Source of the DNA: Pseudomonas sp. VD-NE ins
Lineage (GTDB): Bacteria; Pseudomonadota; Gammaproteobacteria; Pseudomonadales; Pseudomonadaceae
Direction: 5' to 3'
Assembly (NCBI RefSeq): GCF_031882575.1
Contig: NZ_CP134772.1
Location: 6,111,001 to 6,175,000 of the forward strand
DNA: 64,000 nucleotides
This document shows positions 8,417 to 18,578 of the stretch, piece after piece; the first letter of the stretch is position 1, and each line of letters begins with the position of its first letter. The notes beneath the pieces were generated by a model. It searched no databases. It was not told the origin of the DNA and worked only from the letters and a program-made list of their open reading frames with translations. The translations under genes and the position numbers were made by a program.

Positions 8417-9361
8417 ATGAAAGGTTCCCCGTCGTTGTTGTTGGCCGCCATGCTGAGTCTGCCGTTACTGGCGCAAGCTGCAGAACCGGCGCAATGCAGT
8501 ACCGTTAACTTCTCCGATGTCGGCTGGACTGACATCACCGCGACCACCGCCACCACCTCCGTTGTCCTCAACGCCCTCGGCTACAAGACCAAGACCACCA
8601 TGATCTCCGTGCCCGTGACCTACAAGTCGCTGGCCGACGGCAAGAACATGGACGTGTTCCTCGGCAACTGGATGCCGACCATGGAAAACGACATCAAGGC
8701 CTACCGCGACGCTGGCACCGTGGAAACCGTGCGCACCAACCTCAAGGGCGCCAAGTACACCCTCGCCGTGCCGCAAGCCCTGTATGACAAAGGTCTGCAT
8801 GACTTCGCCGACATCGCCAAATTCAAGAAAGAGCTCGACGGCAAGATCTACGGCATCGAGCCTGGCAACGACGGCAACCGGCTGATCCAAAGCATGATCG
8901 ACAAGGACGCCTTCGGCCTGAAAACCGCCGGTTTCAAAGTGGTTGAATCATCGGAAGCGGGCATGCTTTCGCAAGTTGATCGCGCGCAAAAACGCGACAC
9001 CGCCGTAGTCTTCCTCGGCTGGGCGCCACACCCGATGAACAAGCGCTTCAAGATTCAATACCTGACCGGTGGCGATGATTTCTTCGGCCCCGATTTCGGT
9101 GCTGCGACCGTGGCGACCAACACCCGCAAGGGTTACGCCGAGGAATGCAGCAACGTCGGTCAGTTACTGAAGAACCTGGAGTTCAACGTCGACATGGAAA
9201 GCGAACTGATGGGCAACATCCTCGACGACAAGATGAAGCCTGACGCGGCCGCCAAGGCCTGGCTGAAAAAGAATCCACAAGTGCTCGATACCTGGCTCGC
9301 TGGCGTGACCACCATTGACGGTAAACCTGGCCTGGAGGCCGTGAAAGCCAAGCTTCAGTAA
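8417..9361 (+). CDS. cbcX: Choline/betaine ABC transporter periplasmic binding protein CbcX (314 aa)
   Basis: An OpuAC-type binding protein that delivers choline and related quaternary amines to CbcW/CbcV. A Sec signal peptide is visible (MKGSPSLLLAAMLSLPLLAQAA, cleavage after AQA). The mature protein has many aromatic residues suited to cation-pi cages, including DVGWTDITAT near the N-terminus and FLGNWMP. ATG 8417 is chosen because AAGGAG lies at 8404-8409 and the signal peptide begins here; frame continues upstream without a signal. The permease gene follows after 66 bases. Confidence 0.9.
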   Translation: MKGSPSLLLAAMLSLPLLAQAAEPAQCSTVNFSDVGWTDITATTATTSVVLNALGYKTKTTMISVPVTYKSLADGKNMDVFLGNWMPTMENDIKAYRDAGTVETVRTNLKGAKYTLAVPQALYDKGLHDFADIAKFKKELDGKIYGIEPGNDGNRLIQSMIDKDAFGLKTAGFKVVESSEAGMLSQVDRAQKRDTAVVFLGWAPHPMNKRFKIQYLTGGDDFFGPDFGAATVATNTRKGYAEECSNVGQLLKNLEFNVDMESELMGNILDDKMKPDAAAKAWLKKNPQVLDTWLAGVTTIDGKPGLEAVKAKLQ

Positions 9362-9427
9362 TCGCTTATGCCGGGTGGGCTCGCCCACCCAGGCTGTTTA
9401 TTTCCTCGCATGCGGACGTTCACTACC

Positions 9428-10273
9428 ATGCTGATTGATCAGAAAATACCTCTAGGCCAGTACATCGCGGGCTTCGTTGAATGGTTGACGCAACACGGCG
9501 CCAGCACTTTCGACGCAATCGCCGTGACACTGGAAACGATGATCCACGGCGTGACGTTTGCGCTCACCTGGTTCAACCCTTTTGTCTTGATCGGCCTCAT
9601 CGCCCTGCTCGCGCATTTCATCCAGCGCAAATGGGGATTGACCGTTTTCGTCATCGCTTCCTTTCTGCTGATCCTCAATCTGGGGTACTGGCAGGAAACC
9701 ATGGAAACCCTCGCCCAGGTCATGTTCGCGACCCTGGTCTGCGTGGTCATCGGCGTGCCGTTGGGCATCGTCGCCGCGCACAAACCGATGTTCTACACTT
9801 TAATGCGTCCGGTACTCGATCTGATGCAGACCGTACCGACCTTCGTTTACCTCATTCCTACCCTGACCCTCTTCGGGCTGGGTGTGGTACCGGGCCTGAT
9901 CTCCACGGTGGTGTTCGCCATCGCTGCGCCGATCCGCCTGACCTACCTGGGCATCCGCGATGTCCCGCAAGAACTGATGGACGCCGGCAAGGCCTTCGGC
10001 TGCTCGCGTCGCCAACTGCTCTCACGGATCGAACTGCCTCACGCCATGCCGAGCATCGCGGCCGGCATCACCCAGTGCATCATGCTGTCGTTGTCGATGG
10101 TGGTGATCGCCGCGCTGGTGGGCGCCGACGGACTCGGCAAACCGGTGGTCAACGCACTGAACACTGCTGATATCGCCTTGGGCTTCGAAGCGGGCCTGGC
10201 GATCGTACTGCTGGCGATCATGCTCGACCGTATCTGCAAACAACCCGACGCTAAAGTAGGGGGTGACGCATGA
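9428..10273 (+). CDS. cbcW: Choline/betaine ABC transporter permease CbcW (281 aa)
   Basis: An inner-membrane permease of the ProW/OpuAB family with a soluble N-terminal stretch and about six membrane helices. The EAA-type coupling motif is visible as VPQELMDAGKAFGCSRRQLL near residues 179-198. The start at ATG 9428 (MLIDQKIPLG) gives 281 aa, the size I recall for Pseudomonas CbcW; the upstream in-frame extension is Pro/Gly-rich and unlikely. Its stop overlaps the cbcV start by four bases (ATGA), indicating translational coupling. Confidence 0.92.
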   Translation: MLIDQKIPLGQYIAGFVEWLTQHGASTFDAIAVTLETMIHGVTFALTWFNPFVLIGLIALLAHFIQRKWGLTVFVIASFLLILNLGYWQETMETLAQVMFATLVCVVIGVPLGIVAAHKPMFYTLMRPVLDLMQTVPTFVYLIPTLTLFGLGVVPGLISTVVFAIAAPIRLTYLGIRDVPQELMDAGKAFGCSRRQLLSRIELPHAMPSIAAGITQCIMLSLSMVVIAALVGADGLGKPVVNALNTADIALGFEAGLAIVLLAIMLDRICKQPDAKVGGDA

Positions 10274-11448
10274 GCATAATTCGCTTCGAAGACGTCGACG
10301 TAATCTTCTCCAAAGACCCGCGCGAGGCGCTCAAGCTGCTGGATCAGGGCATGACCCGCAACGAGATCCTGAAGAAGACCGGACAGATCGTCGGCGTGGA
10401 AAAAGCCACGCTGGACATCAACAAGGGCGAGATCTGCGTGCTGATGGGCTTGTCCGGTTCGGGCAAGTCGAGCCTGCTGCGCTGCATCAACGGCCTCAAC
10501 ACCGTGAGCCGCGGCAAGCTGTTCGTCGAGCATGAAAACCGCCAGATCGACATCGCCTCCTGCACCCCGGCCGAGCTGAAAATGATGCGCACCAAACGCA
10601 TCGCCATGGTGTTCCAGAAGTTCGCCCTGATGCCGTGGCTGACGGTACGCGAGAACATCAGTTTCGGTCTGGAAATGCAGGGTCGTCCGGAGAAGGAACG
10701 CAAGAAGCTGGTCGATGAAAAACTCGAACTGGTTGGCCTGACCCAATGGCGCAACAAGAAGCCTGACGAACTCTCCGGCGGCATGCAGCAGCGTGTCGGT
10801 CTGGCGCGGGCGCTGGCGATGGATGCCGACATTCTGTTGATGGACGAACCGTTCTCGGCGCTCGATCCGCTGATCCGTCAAGGCCTGCAGGATGAACTGC
10901 TGGAACTGCAACGCAAGCTGAGCAAGACCATTGTCTTTGTGAGTCACGACCTCGACGAGGCGCTGAAACTCGGTAGCCGCATCGCGATCATGAAGGACGG
11001 CCGGATCATCCAGTACAGCGTGCCGGAAGAGATCGTGCTGAACCCGGCGGACGACTATGTGCGTACGTTCGTGGCGCACACCAATCCGCTCAATGTGCTC
11101 TGCGGTCGCAGCCTGATGCGCACACTGGACAAGTGCAAACGCATCAACGGTTCGGTGTGCCTGGATCCGGGCGGCGATTCGTGGCTGGATCTGGCCGAAG
11201 GCAACACCATCAAAGGCGCGCGGCAGAATGGTTCGGTGCTGAACCTGCAGAACTGGGCACCGGGGCAAGCGGTGGAGGGCCTGGAGCGCAAGCCGACGCT
11301 GGTGGATTCGAACATTGGTATGCGCGATGCGCTGCAGATTCGTTATCAGACCGGCAACAAGCTGGTGCTGCACGATGACAATCACGTGGTGGGGATTCTG
11401 GGCGACAGTGAGCTGTATCACGCGCTGCTGGGCAAGAATCTCGGGTAA
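10270..11448 (+). CDS. cbcV: Choline/betaine ABC transporter ATP-binding protein CbcV (392 aa)
   Basis: The ATPase of the CbcXWV importer, ProV/OpuAA type. Walker A is GLSGSGKS at residues 60-67, the signature is LSGGMQQRVGLARAL and Walker B is ILLMDEPFSALDP. The protein extends about 120 residues past the ATPase core, in the place where ProV-type proteins carry CBS-like regulatory domains. It is coupled to cbcW by the four-base overlap and followed by a strong terminator at 11467-11497, so cbcXWV forms one operon. Confidence 0.95.
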   Translation: MSIIRFEDVDVIFSKDPREALKLLDQGMTRNEILKKTGQIVGVEKATLDINKGEICVLMGLSGSGKSSLLRCINGLNTVSRGKLFVEHENRQIDIASCTPAELKMMRTKRIAMVFQKFALMPWLTVRENISFGLEMQGRPEKERKKLVDEKLELVGLTQWRNKKPDELSGGMQQRVGLARALAMDADILLMDEPFSALDPLIRQGLQDELLELQRKLSKTIVFVSHDLDEALKLGSRIAIMKDGRIIQYSVPEEIVLNPADDYVRTFVAHTNPLNVLCGRSLMRTLDKCKRINGSVCLDPGGDSWLDLAEGNTIKGARQNGSVLNLQNWAPGQAVEGLERKPTLVDSNIGMRDALQIRYQTGNKLVLHDDNHVVGILGDSELYHALLGKNLG

Positions 11449-11466
11449 TGCGCCAGGTGGGATAAC

Positions 11467-11497
11467 AAAAAGGGATCGCGGTGAGCGATCCCTTTTT
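11467..11497 (+). terminator. Terminator of the cbcXWV operon
   Basis: AAAAGGGATCGC pairs with GCGATCCCTTTT around a short GTGA loop, followed by T residues, 19 bases after the cbcV stop. The A/T symmetry means it could also work in the opposite direction. Confidence 0.9.
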
Positions 11498-11513
11498 GTT
11501 GGGTCAGGGAAAA

Positions 11514-11815
11514 GCCCCTCACCCTAGCCCTCTCCCAGAGGGAGAGGGGACTGACCGGGGGATGCTGCAGATCTACACCGACCTGATCTTGCTTCACCGA
11601 ATCCATAATCGACTCGATCTTTCAAGTCGGCGTATAGCGCAAGACACCTCGGTCAGCTCCCTCTCCCTCCGGGCGGTCCGACGTTGCGGGTGGGTTGGGG
11701 TGAGGGGGTTGTGGCTGGCATTGAAATATTGAGTCGAACTCAGGCATTGAAAAGCCCCCGATCTGCTCCCTTTCCCCCTCTCCCTTAGGGAGAGGGCTGG
11801 GGTGAGGGGGCTTTT
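11514..11815. repeat. Array of CCCTCACCC-type repeats with a conserved spacer
   Basis: Three to four units (about 11514-11550, 11660-11710, 11755-11812) fill the gap between the cbcV terminator and betT. The spacer GAATCCATAATCGACTCG at about 11599 also occurs twice near 52340-52480 and inverted near 29845. No gene was found in this stretch. Confidence 0.75.
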
Positions 11816-11819
11816 GACT

Positions 11820-13817
11820 TTAGCTATACACCCGGCCAAGGAGCTGCCGATGGCTTTCAAACTGATCGAGCACATCGCGTGTGATCTGATCCTGCGTGAA
11901 GCCCATCAGGTCGTAATCCTGGCTGCCGTTGTGCAGATACACCTCGGCGCGATAGTAACGCTGGCGCGCTTCATCGGACTGCGCCGATTCGGTCGGGGTC
12001 GCCAGATAGCCGTCCAGGCTGACTTCGTAAACGAAAGGGTTGCCCTCTTCCATCTCGACGCGCACACCCATGCAGCGCTTGGATTTACCCAACAACGTCT
12101 GCACTTCCAGACCCTGCGCACGCATTTGCGCGGTGGCATCTTCCAGCGCCGGGCTGACCTGCTTGTCCATAAAGCGCTGCACCACCGATTGGCTCGGTTG
12201 CAGGTCCAGTTGCGTCAGACGCTCGCTGAAACCACGACGACCGCGCTCCGCCAGTTGCGCCTGCTCTTGTTCGATCTGCACGTCCTGGCGCATCGCCTTG
12301 TGCAGGCCGAACATGAAGAACACCAGCACCACCGAGAACGGCAGACCGGCCAGTACCACCATGGTTTGCATGGCTTCAAAGTTACCGGCGAACAGAAGAC
12401 CGATGGTCACCAGGGTGATCACCACCGACCAGAAAATCCGCAGCCAGTGCGGCGCATCTTCGTCAACGTTGCCGCCCTTGCAGGACAGATTCGCCATCAT
12501 CACCGCGCCGGAGTCGGCCGGGGTCAGGAACAGCACGAAGCCAACAAAGATCGACACACCGATGACGACTTTCGACGCCGGGTAATGTTCAAGCAATTGA
12601 TAGATCGCCATCGACGGCTGTTCCAGCGCCGTCTTGCCGAGTTCCACCGCCCCATGGTTCATCACCAGGTCCAGTGCCGAGTTACCGAAGATCGACAGCC
12701 AGGCCAGGGTGAAGCCCAGCGGAATCAACAGCACGCCAGCCACCAGTTCACGCACAGTACGACCACGGGAAATACGCGCGATGAACATGCCTACGAATGG
12801 CGCCCAGGAAATCCACCACGCCCAGTAGAACAGGGTCCACAGGCCCATCCAGCGCTCGGACTTGGCGTTATCGCCTTCGTACACATAAAGGTCGAAGGTT
12901 TTCAGCACGATGCCATTGAGGTAGTCACCGATGTTCTGCACGAAGCCGTTGAGCAGGTGCAAAGTCGGGCCAAACAACAGCACGAAAATCAGCAGACCGC
13001 TGAACAACACGATGTTCAGGTTGGACAGACGACGGATGCCGTTTTCCACGCCGGACACGGCAGCGATGGTCGCCACGGTGCTCATCACGATGATCACGAT
13101 CAACAGGTTGGTATTGCTGTGTTCCATGCCAAACAGGTTTTCCAGCCCCGACGACACTTGCAGCGAACCAATCCCCAGGTTGGTCACCAGCCCCAGCAGG
13201 GTCACGAACATGCCGAAGCCGTCCACCGCGTGACCGGCCGCGCCTTTGACCCAACGCTCGCCCACCAGTGGATACAGCGCCGAACGCAGCGCCAGCGGCT
13301 GGTTATGACGGTAAGCAAAGTACGCCACGGCCAAGCCGACCAGTGCATAGATCGCCCAGCCGTGCAGGCCCCAGTGCAGGAAGGTCAGTTGTACTGCCTG
13401 ACGCGCAGCCATGTTGCTGGCCGATGCGCCTTCCGGCGGATTGAAGTAGTGATCCAGTGGCTCGGATGCGCCGAAGTACAACAGCGAAATACCGATACCC
13501 GACGAGAACAGCATCCCCGCCCAGGCGCCGTAACTGAAATCCGGGGTGTCGTCCTTGCTGCCCAGTTTGAGTTTGCCGTACGAGGAAAACGCCAGGCCCA
13601 CCACAAACACCAGGTAGGCGGCGATGACCACCATGTAGTACCAGCCGAAGCTGCGCGACAACCAGGCCTGGGCGATACCCAACAGTCTGCCGGCCTCTTG
13701 CGGGGCGATAATCAGAATGGCGGTCAACAACAGAATCAGCGCGGTAGAGGTGTAAAACACCCAACCGTTGACCGTCACCTTCTCGGGCGGGGTCTTTATA
13801 AGCGAGGCAGAACTCAT
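11820..13817 (-). CDS. betT: High-affinity choline transporter BetT (BCCT family, 665 aa)
   Basis: A proton-coupled choline importer with about twelve membrane helices and a long cytoplasmic C-terminal domain of about 150 residues, as in BetT of E. coli, where it takes part in osmotic control. The BCCT signature is present as WTLFYWAWWISWAPFVGMFI in the middle of the protein, and GIGISLLYFGASEP lies near residues 105-118. I chose ATG 13817 (MSSASLIKTPPEKV), preceded by GGAG, over an earlier in-frame start that adds twelve poorly matching residues. It is divergent from betI-betB-betA and shares their control region. Confidence 0.93.
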   Translation of the reverse strand: MSSASLIKTPPEKVTVNGWVFYTSTALILLLTAILIIAPQEAGRLLGIAQAWLSRSFGWYYMVVIAAYLVFVVGLAFSSYGKLKLGSKDDTPDFSYGAWAGMLFSSGIGISLLYFGASEPLDHYFNPPEGASASNMAARQAVQLTFLHWGLHGWAIYALVGLAVAYFAYRHNQPLALRSALYPLVGERWVKGAAGHAVDGFGMFVTLLGLVTNLGIGSLQVSSGLENLFGMEHSNTNLLIVIIVMSTVATIAAVSGVENGIRRLSNLNIVLFSGLLIFVLLFGPTLHLLNGFVQNIGDYLNGIVLKTFDLYVYEGDNAKSERWMGLWTLFYWAWWISWAPFVGMFIARISRGRTVRELVAGVLLIPLGFTLAWLSIFGNSALDLVMNHGAVELGKTALEQPSMAIYQLLEHYPASKVVIGVSIFVGFVLFLTPADSGAVMMANLSCKGGNVDEDAPHWLRIFWSVVITLVTIGLLFAGNFEAMQTMVVLAGLPFSVVLVFFMFGLHKAMRQDVQIEQEQAQLAERGRRGFSERLTQLDLQPSQSVVQRFMDKQVSPALEDATAQMRAQGLEVQTLLGKSKRCMGVRVEMEEGNPFVYEVSLDGYLATPTESAQSDEARQRYYRAEVYLHNGSQDYDLMGFTQDQITRDVLDQFESHRQLLGRVYS

Positions 13818-14156
13818 GGCACAAATGCTCCAGGCAGTGCGAGAGAAGAACACAAGGCAACACGGAACCCGACCAATCGGTTAGTTGGCAGCCGACCGGC
13901 GGGTGATATAAAGACATCCCGAAAAAAGCCCGAACCTGCCGAAATGGCGCTGCGAATCGCTTTCGTGGCCGAAGGTGGACGGACGTTCATCCGAAACCTG
14001 GCCCTGAGCGTCTTGCCCTTTCAACACGTCCATCGAATCGCGAGCCGCGCCATGCCCCATACAGGTTTCGAGCATTTTTGGATGTCGGATTTATCGCCAC
14101 TTACATGTAGGAAAAATCTGTAGGCAGCGACGATTTGTCGCAGATCTTATTCTTTG

Positions 14157-14176
14157 TTGATTGAACGTTCAATCAA
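14157..14176. promoter_or_regulatory. BetI operator palindrome
   Basis: TTGATTGAACGTTCAATCAA is a perfect 20-base palindrome in the betT-betI intergenic region, 70 bases before betI. TetR-family repressors such as BetI bind palindromes of this form, and TTGA-rich sites of this kind are reported for BetI in Pseudomonas and E. coli. It is placed to repress betIBA and possibly betT until choline is present. Confidence 0.85.
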
Positions 14177-14246
14177 AACAAAATAGACTGGCCGTCAATC
14201 CGATAGGCGTCATTCGCCGCTCGGAAGGCCTAAGGAGATGTGCAAG

Positions 14247-14840
14247 ATGCCCAAGGTCGGTATGCAACCCATCCGCCGCCAACAACTGATCGAAGCCACT
14301 TTGCAGGCGGTCGATCAGGTCGGAATGGGGGACGCCAGCATTGCGCTGATCGCCCGTTTGGCCGGTGTCTCGAATGGCATCATCAGTCATTACTTTCAGG
14401 ACAAGAACGGCCTGATTGCCGCCACGATGCGGTATCTGATGACCGCCCTCAGCGAGAGCGTCACCGCGCGCCGTCAGGCGCTGGCAGATGACAGCCCACG
14501 GGCGCATCTGCAGGTGATCATCGAAGGCAACTTCGACGCCAGCCAGGTCAATGGCCCGGCAATGAAAACCTGGCTGGCCTTCTGGGCCACCAGCATGCAC
14601 CAGCCGTCTTTGCACAGGTTGCAGCGGATCAACGATCACCGTCTGTATTCCAACCTGTGCTGCGAGTTCCGCCGTGTGTTGCCGCTCGAAGATGCGCGCA
14701 CCGCCGCGCGTGGCCTGGCAGCGTTGATTGACGGCTTGTGGTTGCGCGGCGCTTTGTCGGGAGACGCTTTCGACACGGCGCAGGCGCAACAGATCGCTTA
14801 CGAATACATGGATTTCCAATTGGCCAAGAAGGTGAGCTAG
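14247..14840 (+). CDS. betI: BetI, choline-responsive TetR-family repressor (197 aa)
   Basis: An N-terminal TetR helix-turn-helix (about residues 10-55, [19 protein letters not shown]) precedes a ligand-binding C-terminal domain. BetI represses choline oxidation genes, and choline relieves repression. ATG 14247 ([14 protein letters not shown]) is preferred over an ATG nine bases upstream because AAGGAG at 14231-14236 then has normal spacing and the product is the usual 197 aa. betB follows after 88 bases on the same strand, giving the betIBA order. Confidence 0.95.
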   Translation: MPKVGMQPIRRQQLIEATLQAVDQVGMGDASIALIARLAGVSNGIISHYFQDKNGLIAATMRYLMTALSESVTARRQALADDSPRAHLQVIIEGNFDASQVNGPAMKTWLAFWATSMHQPSLHRLQRINDHRLYSNLCCEFRRVLPLEDARTAARGLAALIDGLWLRGALSGDAFDTAQAQQIAYEYMDFQLAKKVS

Positions 14841-14928
14841 AGCACACAGAAAACGCTCGGCCCCTGAACGCCACCGCAGCCTCACCGCGGTGGTCAACGC
14901 CAACCACCAATGCACTTGCGAGGACACT

Positions 14929-16401
14929 ATGGCCCGTTTCGAACTGCAAAAACTTTACATCGATGGCGCGTACTCCGACGCCGGCAGCGATGCCACCTTC
15001 GAAGCCATCAACCCGGCTAACGGTGAAGTCCTCGCACTGGTGCAACGTGCGACCAAGGAAGACGTCGAGCGCGCCGTGGTCAGCGCTGAGAAAGGCCAGA
15101 AAATCTGGGCCGCGATGACCGCCATGGAGCGTTCGCGCATCCTGCGTCGTGCCGTCGACATCCTGCGCGAGCGCAACGATGAACTGGCCGCGCTGGAAAC
15201 CCTGGACACTGGTAAATCCTTCTCCGAAACCAAGTACGTCGACATCGTTACCGGTGCTGACGTGCTGGAATATTACGCAGGCCTGGTGCCAGCGATCGAA
15301 GGCGAGCAGATCCCGCTGCGTGACACTTCGTTCGTCTACACCCGTCGCGAGCCGCTGGGCGTGGTCGCCGGTATCGGCGCATGGAACTACCCGATCCAGA
15401 TCGCCCTGTGGAAATCCGCTCCAGCCCTGGCGGCCGGTAACGCGATGATCTTCAAGCCAAGCGAAGTCACCTCGCTGACCACCCTGAAACTGGCCGAGAT
15501 CTACACCGAAGCCGGCGTTCCAAACGGTGTGTTCAACGTCCTGACCGGCAGCGGCCGTGAAGTCGGCACTTGGCTGACCGAGCACCCGCGCATCGAAAAA
15601 ATCTCCTTCACCGGCGGCACCGACACCGGCAAGAAGGTTATGGCCAGCGCATCGGCTTCGTCGCTGAAAGACGTGACCATGGAACTGGGTGGCAAATCCC
15701 CGCTGATCATCTGCGACGACGCCGACCTCGATCGCGCTGCCGACACCGCGATGATGGCCAACTTCTACAGCTCGGGTCAGGTCTGCACCAACGGCACTCG
15801 CGTGTTCGTTCCGGCGCACCTGAAAGCCGCTTTCGAAGCCAAGATCGTTGAACGCGTTGCACGCATCCGCGTCGGCAACCCGGAAGACGAAAACACCAAC
15901 TTCGGCCCACTGGTCAGCTTCGCACACATGGAAAGCGTGCTGGGCTACATCGCCAAGGGTAAAGAGCAAGGCGCTCGCGTGCTGTGCGGCGGCGACCGTC
16001 TGACCGACGGCGAATTCGCCAAAGGCGCATTCGTCGCGCCGACCGTGTTCACCGATTGCACCGACGACATGACCATCGTTCGTGAAGAAATCTTTGGCCC
16101 AGTGATGGCGATCCTCTCCTACGAGACCGAAGAAGAAGTGATCCGCCGCGCCAACGACACCGACTTCGGCCTGGCCGCCGGTATCGTCACCAAAGACCTG
16201 AACCGCGCCCACCGCGTGATTCATCAACTGGAAGCCGGTATCTGCTGGATCAACGCCTGGGGCGAGTCCGACGCAAAAATGCCGGTCGGCGGTTACAAGC
16301 AGTCGGGTGTTGGCCGTGAGAACGGGATCAGCTCGCTGAACAACTTCACCCGCATCAAATCGGTACAGGTCGAGCTGGGCGATTACGTTTCGGTGTTCTA
16401 A
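14929..16401 (+). CDS. betB: Betaine aldehyde dehydrogenase BetB (490 aa)
   Basis: Oxidises betaine aldehyde to glycine betaine with NAD(P)+. The catalytic glutamate is E252 (MELGGKSP) and the nucleophile C286 ([10 protein letters not shown]), the same numbering I recall for the P. aeruginosa enzyme, which supports ATG 14929 as start. The cofactor loop [11 protein letters not shown] lies near residues 226-236. The gene is second in betIBA; a REP-rich gap separates it from betA. Confidence 0.97.
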   Translation: MARFELQKLYIDGAYSDAGSDATFEAINPANGEVLALVQRATKEDVERAVVSAEKGQKIWAAMTAMERSRILRRAVDILRERNDELAALETLDTGKSFSETKYVDIVTGADVLEYYAGLVPAIEGEQIPLRDTSFVYTRREPLGVVAGIGAWNYPIQIALWKSAPALAAGNAMIFKPSEVTSLTTLKLAEIYTEAGVPNGVFNVLTGSGREVGTWLTEHPRIEKISFTGGTDTGKKVMASASASSLKDVTMELGGKSPLIICDDADLDRAADTAMMANFYSSGQVCTNGTRVFVPAHLKAAFEAKIVERVARIRVGNPEDENTNFGPLVSFAHMESVLGYIAKGKEQGARVLCGGDRLTDGEFAKGAFVAPTVFTDCTDDMTIVREEIFGPVMAILSYETEEEVIRRANDTDFGLAAGIVTKDLNRAHRVIHQLEAGICWINAWGESDAKMPVGGYKQSGVGRENGISSLNNFTRIKSVQVELGDYVSVF

Positions 16402-16414
16402 CCCGAGATTTGCA

Positions 16415-16540
16415 TTGCCCGCGAAGGCCTCTTCGCGGGCAAGCCCGCTCCCACAGGTTTGGAGTTGTCCATCCAATTTGTGGCAGCCCCCAATCCCTGT
16501 GGGAGTTGCGGTTCGACGGCTCGACTTGCCAGCGATTCGA
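16415..16540. repeat. REP-type palindromes between betB and betA
   Basis: A GCCCGCGAAGGCCTCTTCGCGGGC hairpin with CCCGCTCCCACAG lies at 16415-16458. A degenerate GTGGGAG...TTGCCAGCGATT unit follows at about 16498-16537. Hairpins here could uncouple betA mRNA levels from betB. Confidence 0.7.
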
Positions 16541-16594
16541 GTGCACAGCACTCGCCAAGGTCCGACCTGACCACTATCAAAGAGGGTGCATTCA

Positions 16595-18298
16595 ATGTCC
16601 CAAGAATTCGATTACATCATCATCGGTGCCGGCTCGGCCGGTAACACACTTGCGACCCGTCTGACTGAAGACGCCGGCGTCACCGTTCTGCTGCTTGAAG
16701 CAGGCGGCCCGGACTACCGTTTCGACTTCCGCACGCAGATGCCGGCAGCACTGGCATTCCCGCTGCAAGGTCGTCGCTACAACTGGGCGTACGAAACCGA
16801 TCCAGAGCCACACATGGACGGTCGCCGGATGGAATGCGGTCGCGGCAAAGGCCTCGGCGGTTCTTCGCTGATCAACGGCATGTGCTACATCCGTGGCAAC
16901 GCGATGGACTACGACGGCTGGGCAAAACTGCCAGGCCTGGAAAACTGGTCGTACCTCGACTGCCTGCCGTACTTCCGCAAAGCCGAAACCCGCGACATCG
17001 GCCCGAACGACTACCACGGTGGTGAAGGCCCGGTCAGCGTGACCACGCCGAAGGCTGGCAACAACCCGCTGTTCCACGCCATGGTTGAGGCTGGCGTACA
17101 GGCCGGTTACCCGCGCACCGAAGACTTGAACGGTTACCAGCAGGAAGGTTTCGGCCCGATGGACCGCACCGTCACGCCGAACGGCCGTCGTGCTTCCACC
17201 GCGCGTGGCTACCTCGACGTCGCCAAGAAGCGTTCGACCCTGACCATCGTCACCCACGCCCTGACCGACAAGATTCTGTTTGAAGGCAAGCGTGCCGTTG
17301 GCGTGCGTTACCTGGTCGGCGACGCCGAAGAGCGTGTTGAAGCCAAAGCACGCAAAGAAGTGCTGCTGTGCTCCGGCGCCATCGCTTCGCCGCAGATTCT
17401 GCAGCGTTCCGGTGTCGGCCCTGCCGAACTGCTGAAGTCGCTCGATATTCCAGTGGTTCACGACCTGCCGGGCGTCGGTGAAAACCTGCAGGATCACCTT
17501 GAGCTGTACCTGCAATACGCTTGCACCCAGCCGGTTTCGCTGTACCCGTCGCTGCTCTGGTACAACCAGCCAGCCATCGGTGCCGAGTGGCTGTTCAACG
17601 GCACCGGCATCGGCGCCAGCAACCAGTTCGAAGCCGGCGGTTTCATCCGTTCGCGTCCGGAATTCGAATGGCCGAACATTCAGTACCACTTCCTGCCGGT
17701 GGCGATTAACTACAACGGCAGCAACGGTGTGAAAGAGCACGGTTTCCAGGCGCACATGGGTTCCATGCGTTCGCCAAGCCGGGGTCGCATCCAGGCCAAG
17801 TCGAAAGACCCGCGCCAGCACCCGAGCATCCTGTTCAACTACATGGCCACCGAGCAAGACTGGCAGGAATTCCGCGACGGCATCCGCCTGACCCGTGAAA
17901 TCATGCAGCAGCCGGCACTCGACGCCTTCCGTGGCCGCGAAATCAGCCCGGGCATCGAAGTGCAAACCGATGAGCAGCTGGACAAGTTCATCCGCGAGCA
18001 CGCCGAAACTGCGTTCCACCCGTCCTGCTCGTGCAAGATGGGCACCGACGAGATGGCTGTAGTGGATGGCGAAGGTCGCGTGCACGGCATGCAGAGCCTG
18101 CGTGTGGTCGATGCCTCGATCATGCCGATCATCACCACCGGTAACCTGAACGCGCCGACGATCATGATCGCCGAGAAAATCGCCGACAAGATCCGTGGCC
18201 GCCAGCCACTGCCGCGTAGCACCGCGCCGTACTACGTTGCGGGCGATGCGCCGGTAAAGGGCAAGCCGATGCGTGATATCACCCCGGCTGCTCAGTAA
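16595..18298 (+). CDS. betA: Choline dehydrogenase BetA (567 aa)
   Basis: A GMC-family FAD flavoprotein that oxidises choline to betaine aldehyde at the membrane. The dinucleotide motif [13 protein letters not shown] is at about residues 11-23, the GMC signature [15 protein letters not shown] is at about 83-97, and the C-terminal active-site region contains [12 protein letters not shown] 16595 gives the conserved [13 protein letters not shown] start and has AGAGGG upstream; an ATG nine bases earlier is less likely. It ends the betIBA cluster. Confidence 0.96.
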   Translation: MSQEFDYIIIGAGSAGNTLATRLTEDAGVTVLLLEAGGPDYRFDFRTQMPAALAFPLQGRRYNWAYETDPEPHMDGRRMECGRGKGLGGSSLINGMCYIRGNAMDYDGWAKLPGLENWSYLDCLPYFRKAETRDIGPNDYHGGEGPVSVTTPKAGNNPLFHAMVEAGVQAGYPRTEDLNGYQQEGFGPMDRTVTPNGRRASTARGYLDVAKKRSTLTIVTHALTDKILFEGKRAVGVRYLVGDAEERVEAKARKEVLLCSGAIASPQILQRSGVGPAELLKSLDIPVVHDLPGVGENLQDHLELYLQYACTQPVSLYPSLLWYNQPAIGAEWLFNGTGIGASNQFEAGGFIRSRPEFEWPNIQYHFLPVAINYNGSNGVKEHGFQAHMGSMRSPSRGRIQAKSKDPRQHPSILFNYMATEQDWQEFRDGIRLTREIMQQPALDAFRGREISPGIEVQTDEQLDKFIREHAETAFHPSCSCKMGTDEMAVVDGEGRVHGMQSLRVVDASIMPIITTGNLNAPTIMIAEKIADKIRGRQPLPRSTAPYYVAGDAPVKGKPMRDITPAAQ

Positions 18299-18318
18299 GA
18301 CTTGATAGCGCATCAAGG

Positions 18319-18416
18319 CTAATCGCTGGCAAGCCAGCTCCCACAGGGTTTTGTGTCGTACACACATAATGTGTTCAGCAAAAAACCTGTGGGAGCCTGG
18401 CTTGCCAGCGATGGGG
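18319..18416. repeat. REP-type doublet downstream of betA
   Basis: ATCGCTGGCAAGCCAGCTCCCACAG and the inverted CTGTGGGAGCCTGGCTTGCCAGCGAT lie across about 45 bases. The doublet is a likely 3' boundary of betIBA. Confidence 0.85.
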
Positions 18417-18578
18417 CCCTGAGATTCAGCACAAATTCCCTCGCTGCACAGTAAATCCCCCTACACCCCCTCTTCACTTGATCCTACCCCCACGCAGGCC
18501 TACTCTAGACCTCGCGCAACCGTTTCACCCCCTCCCCGCCGCTGCTCTACCGCTTCCCCCTGACAAGGAGGTTCCCGA

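Noticed and set aside
11514..11815. Repeats spaced like a CRISPR array
   Set aside because: Units are inverted palindromes of the CCCTCACCC class with shared, not unique, spacers, and no cas genes are present.
11802..14123. 773-codon plus-strand frame opposite betT
   Set aside because: Antisense shadow of BetT membrane helices, rich in His/Gln/Arg; the minus strand encodes a textbook BCCT transporter.
14629..16551. 640-codon minus-strand frame opposite betB
   Set aside because: Long only because GC-rich codon bias removes stops; the plus strand is a complete betB with correct catalytic residues.
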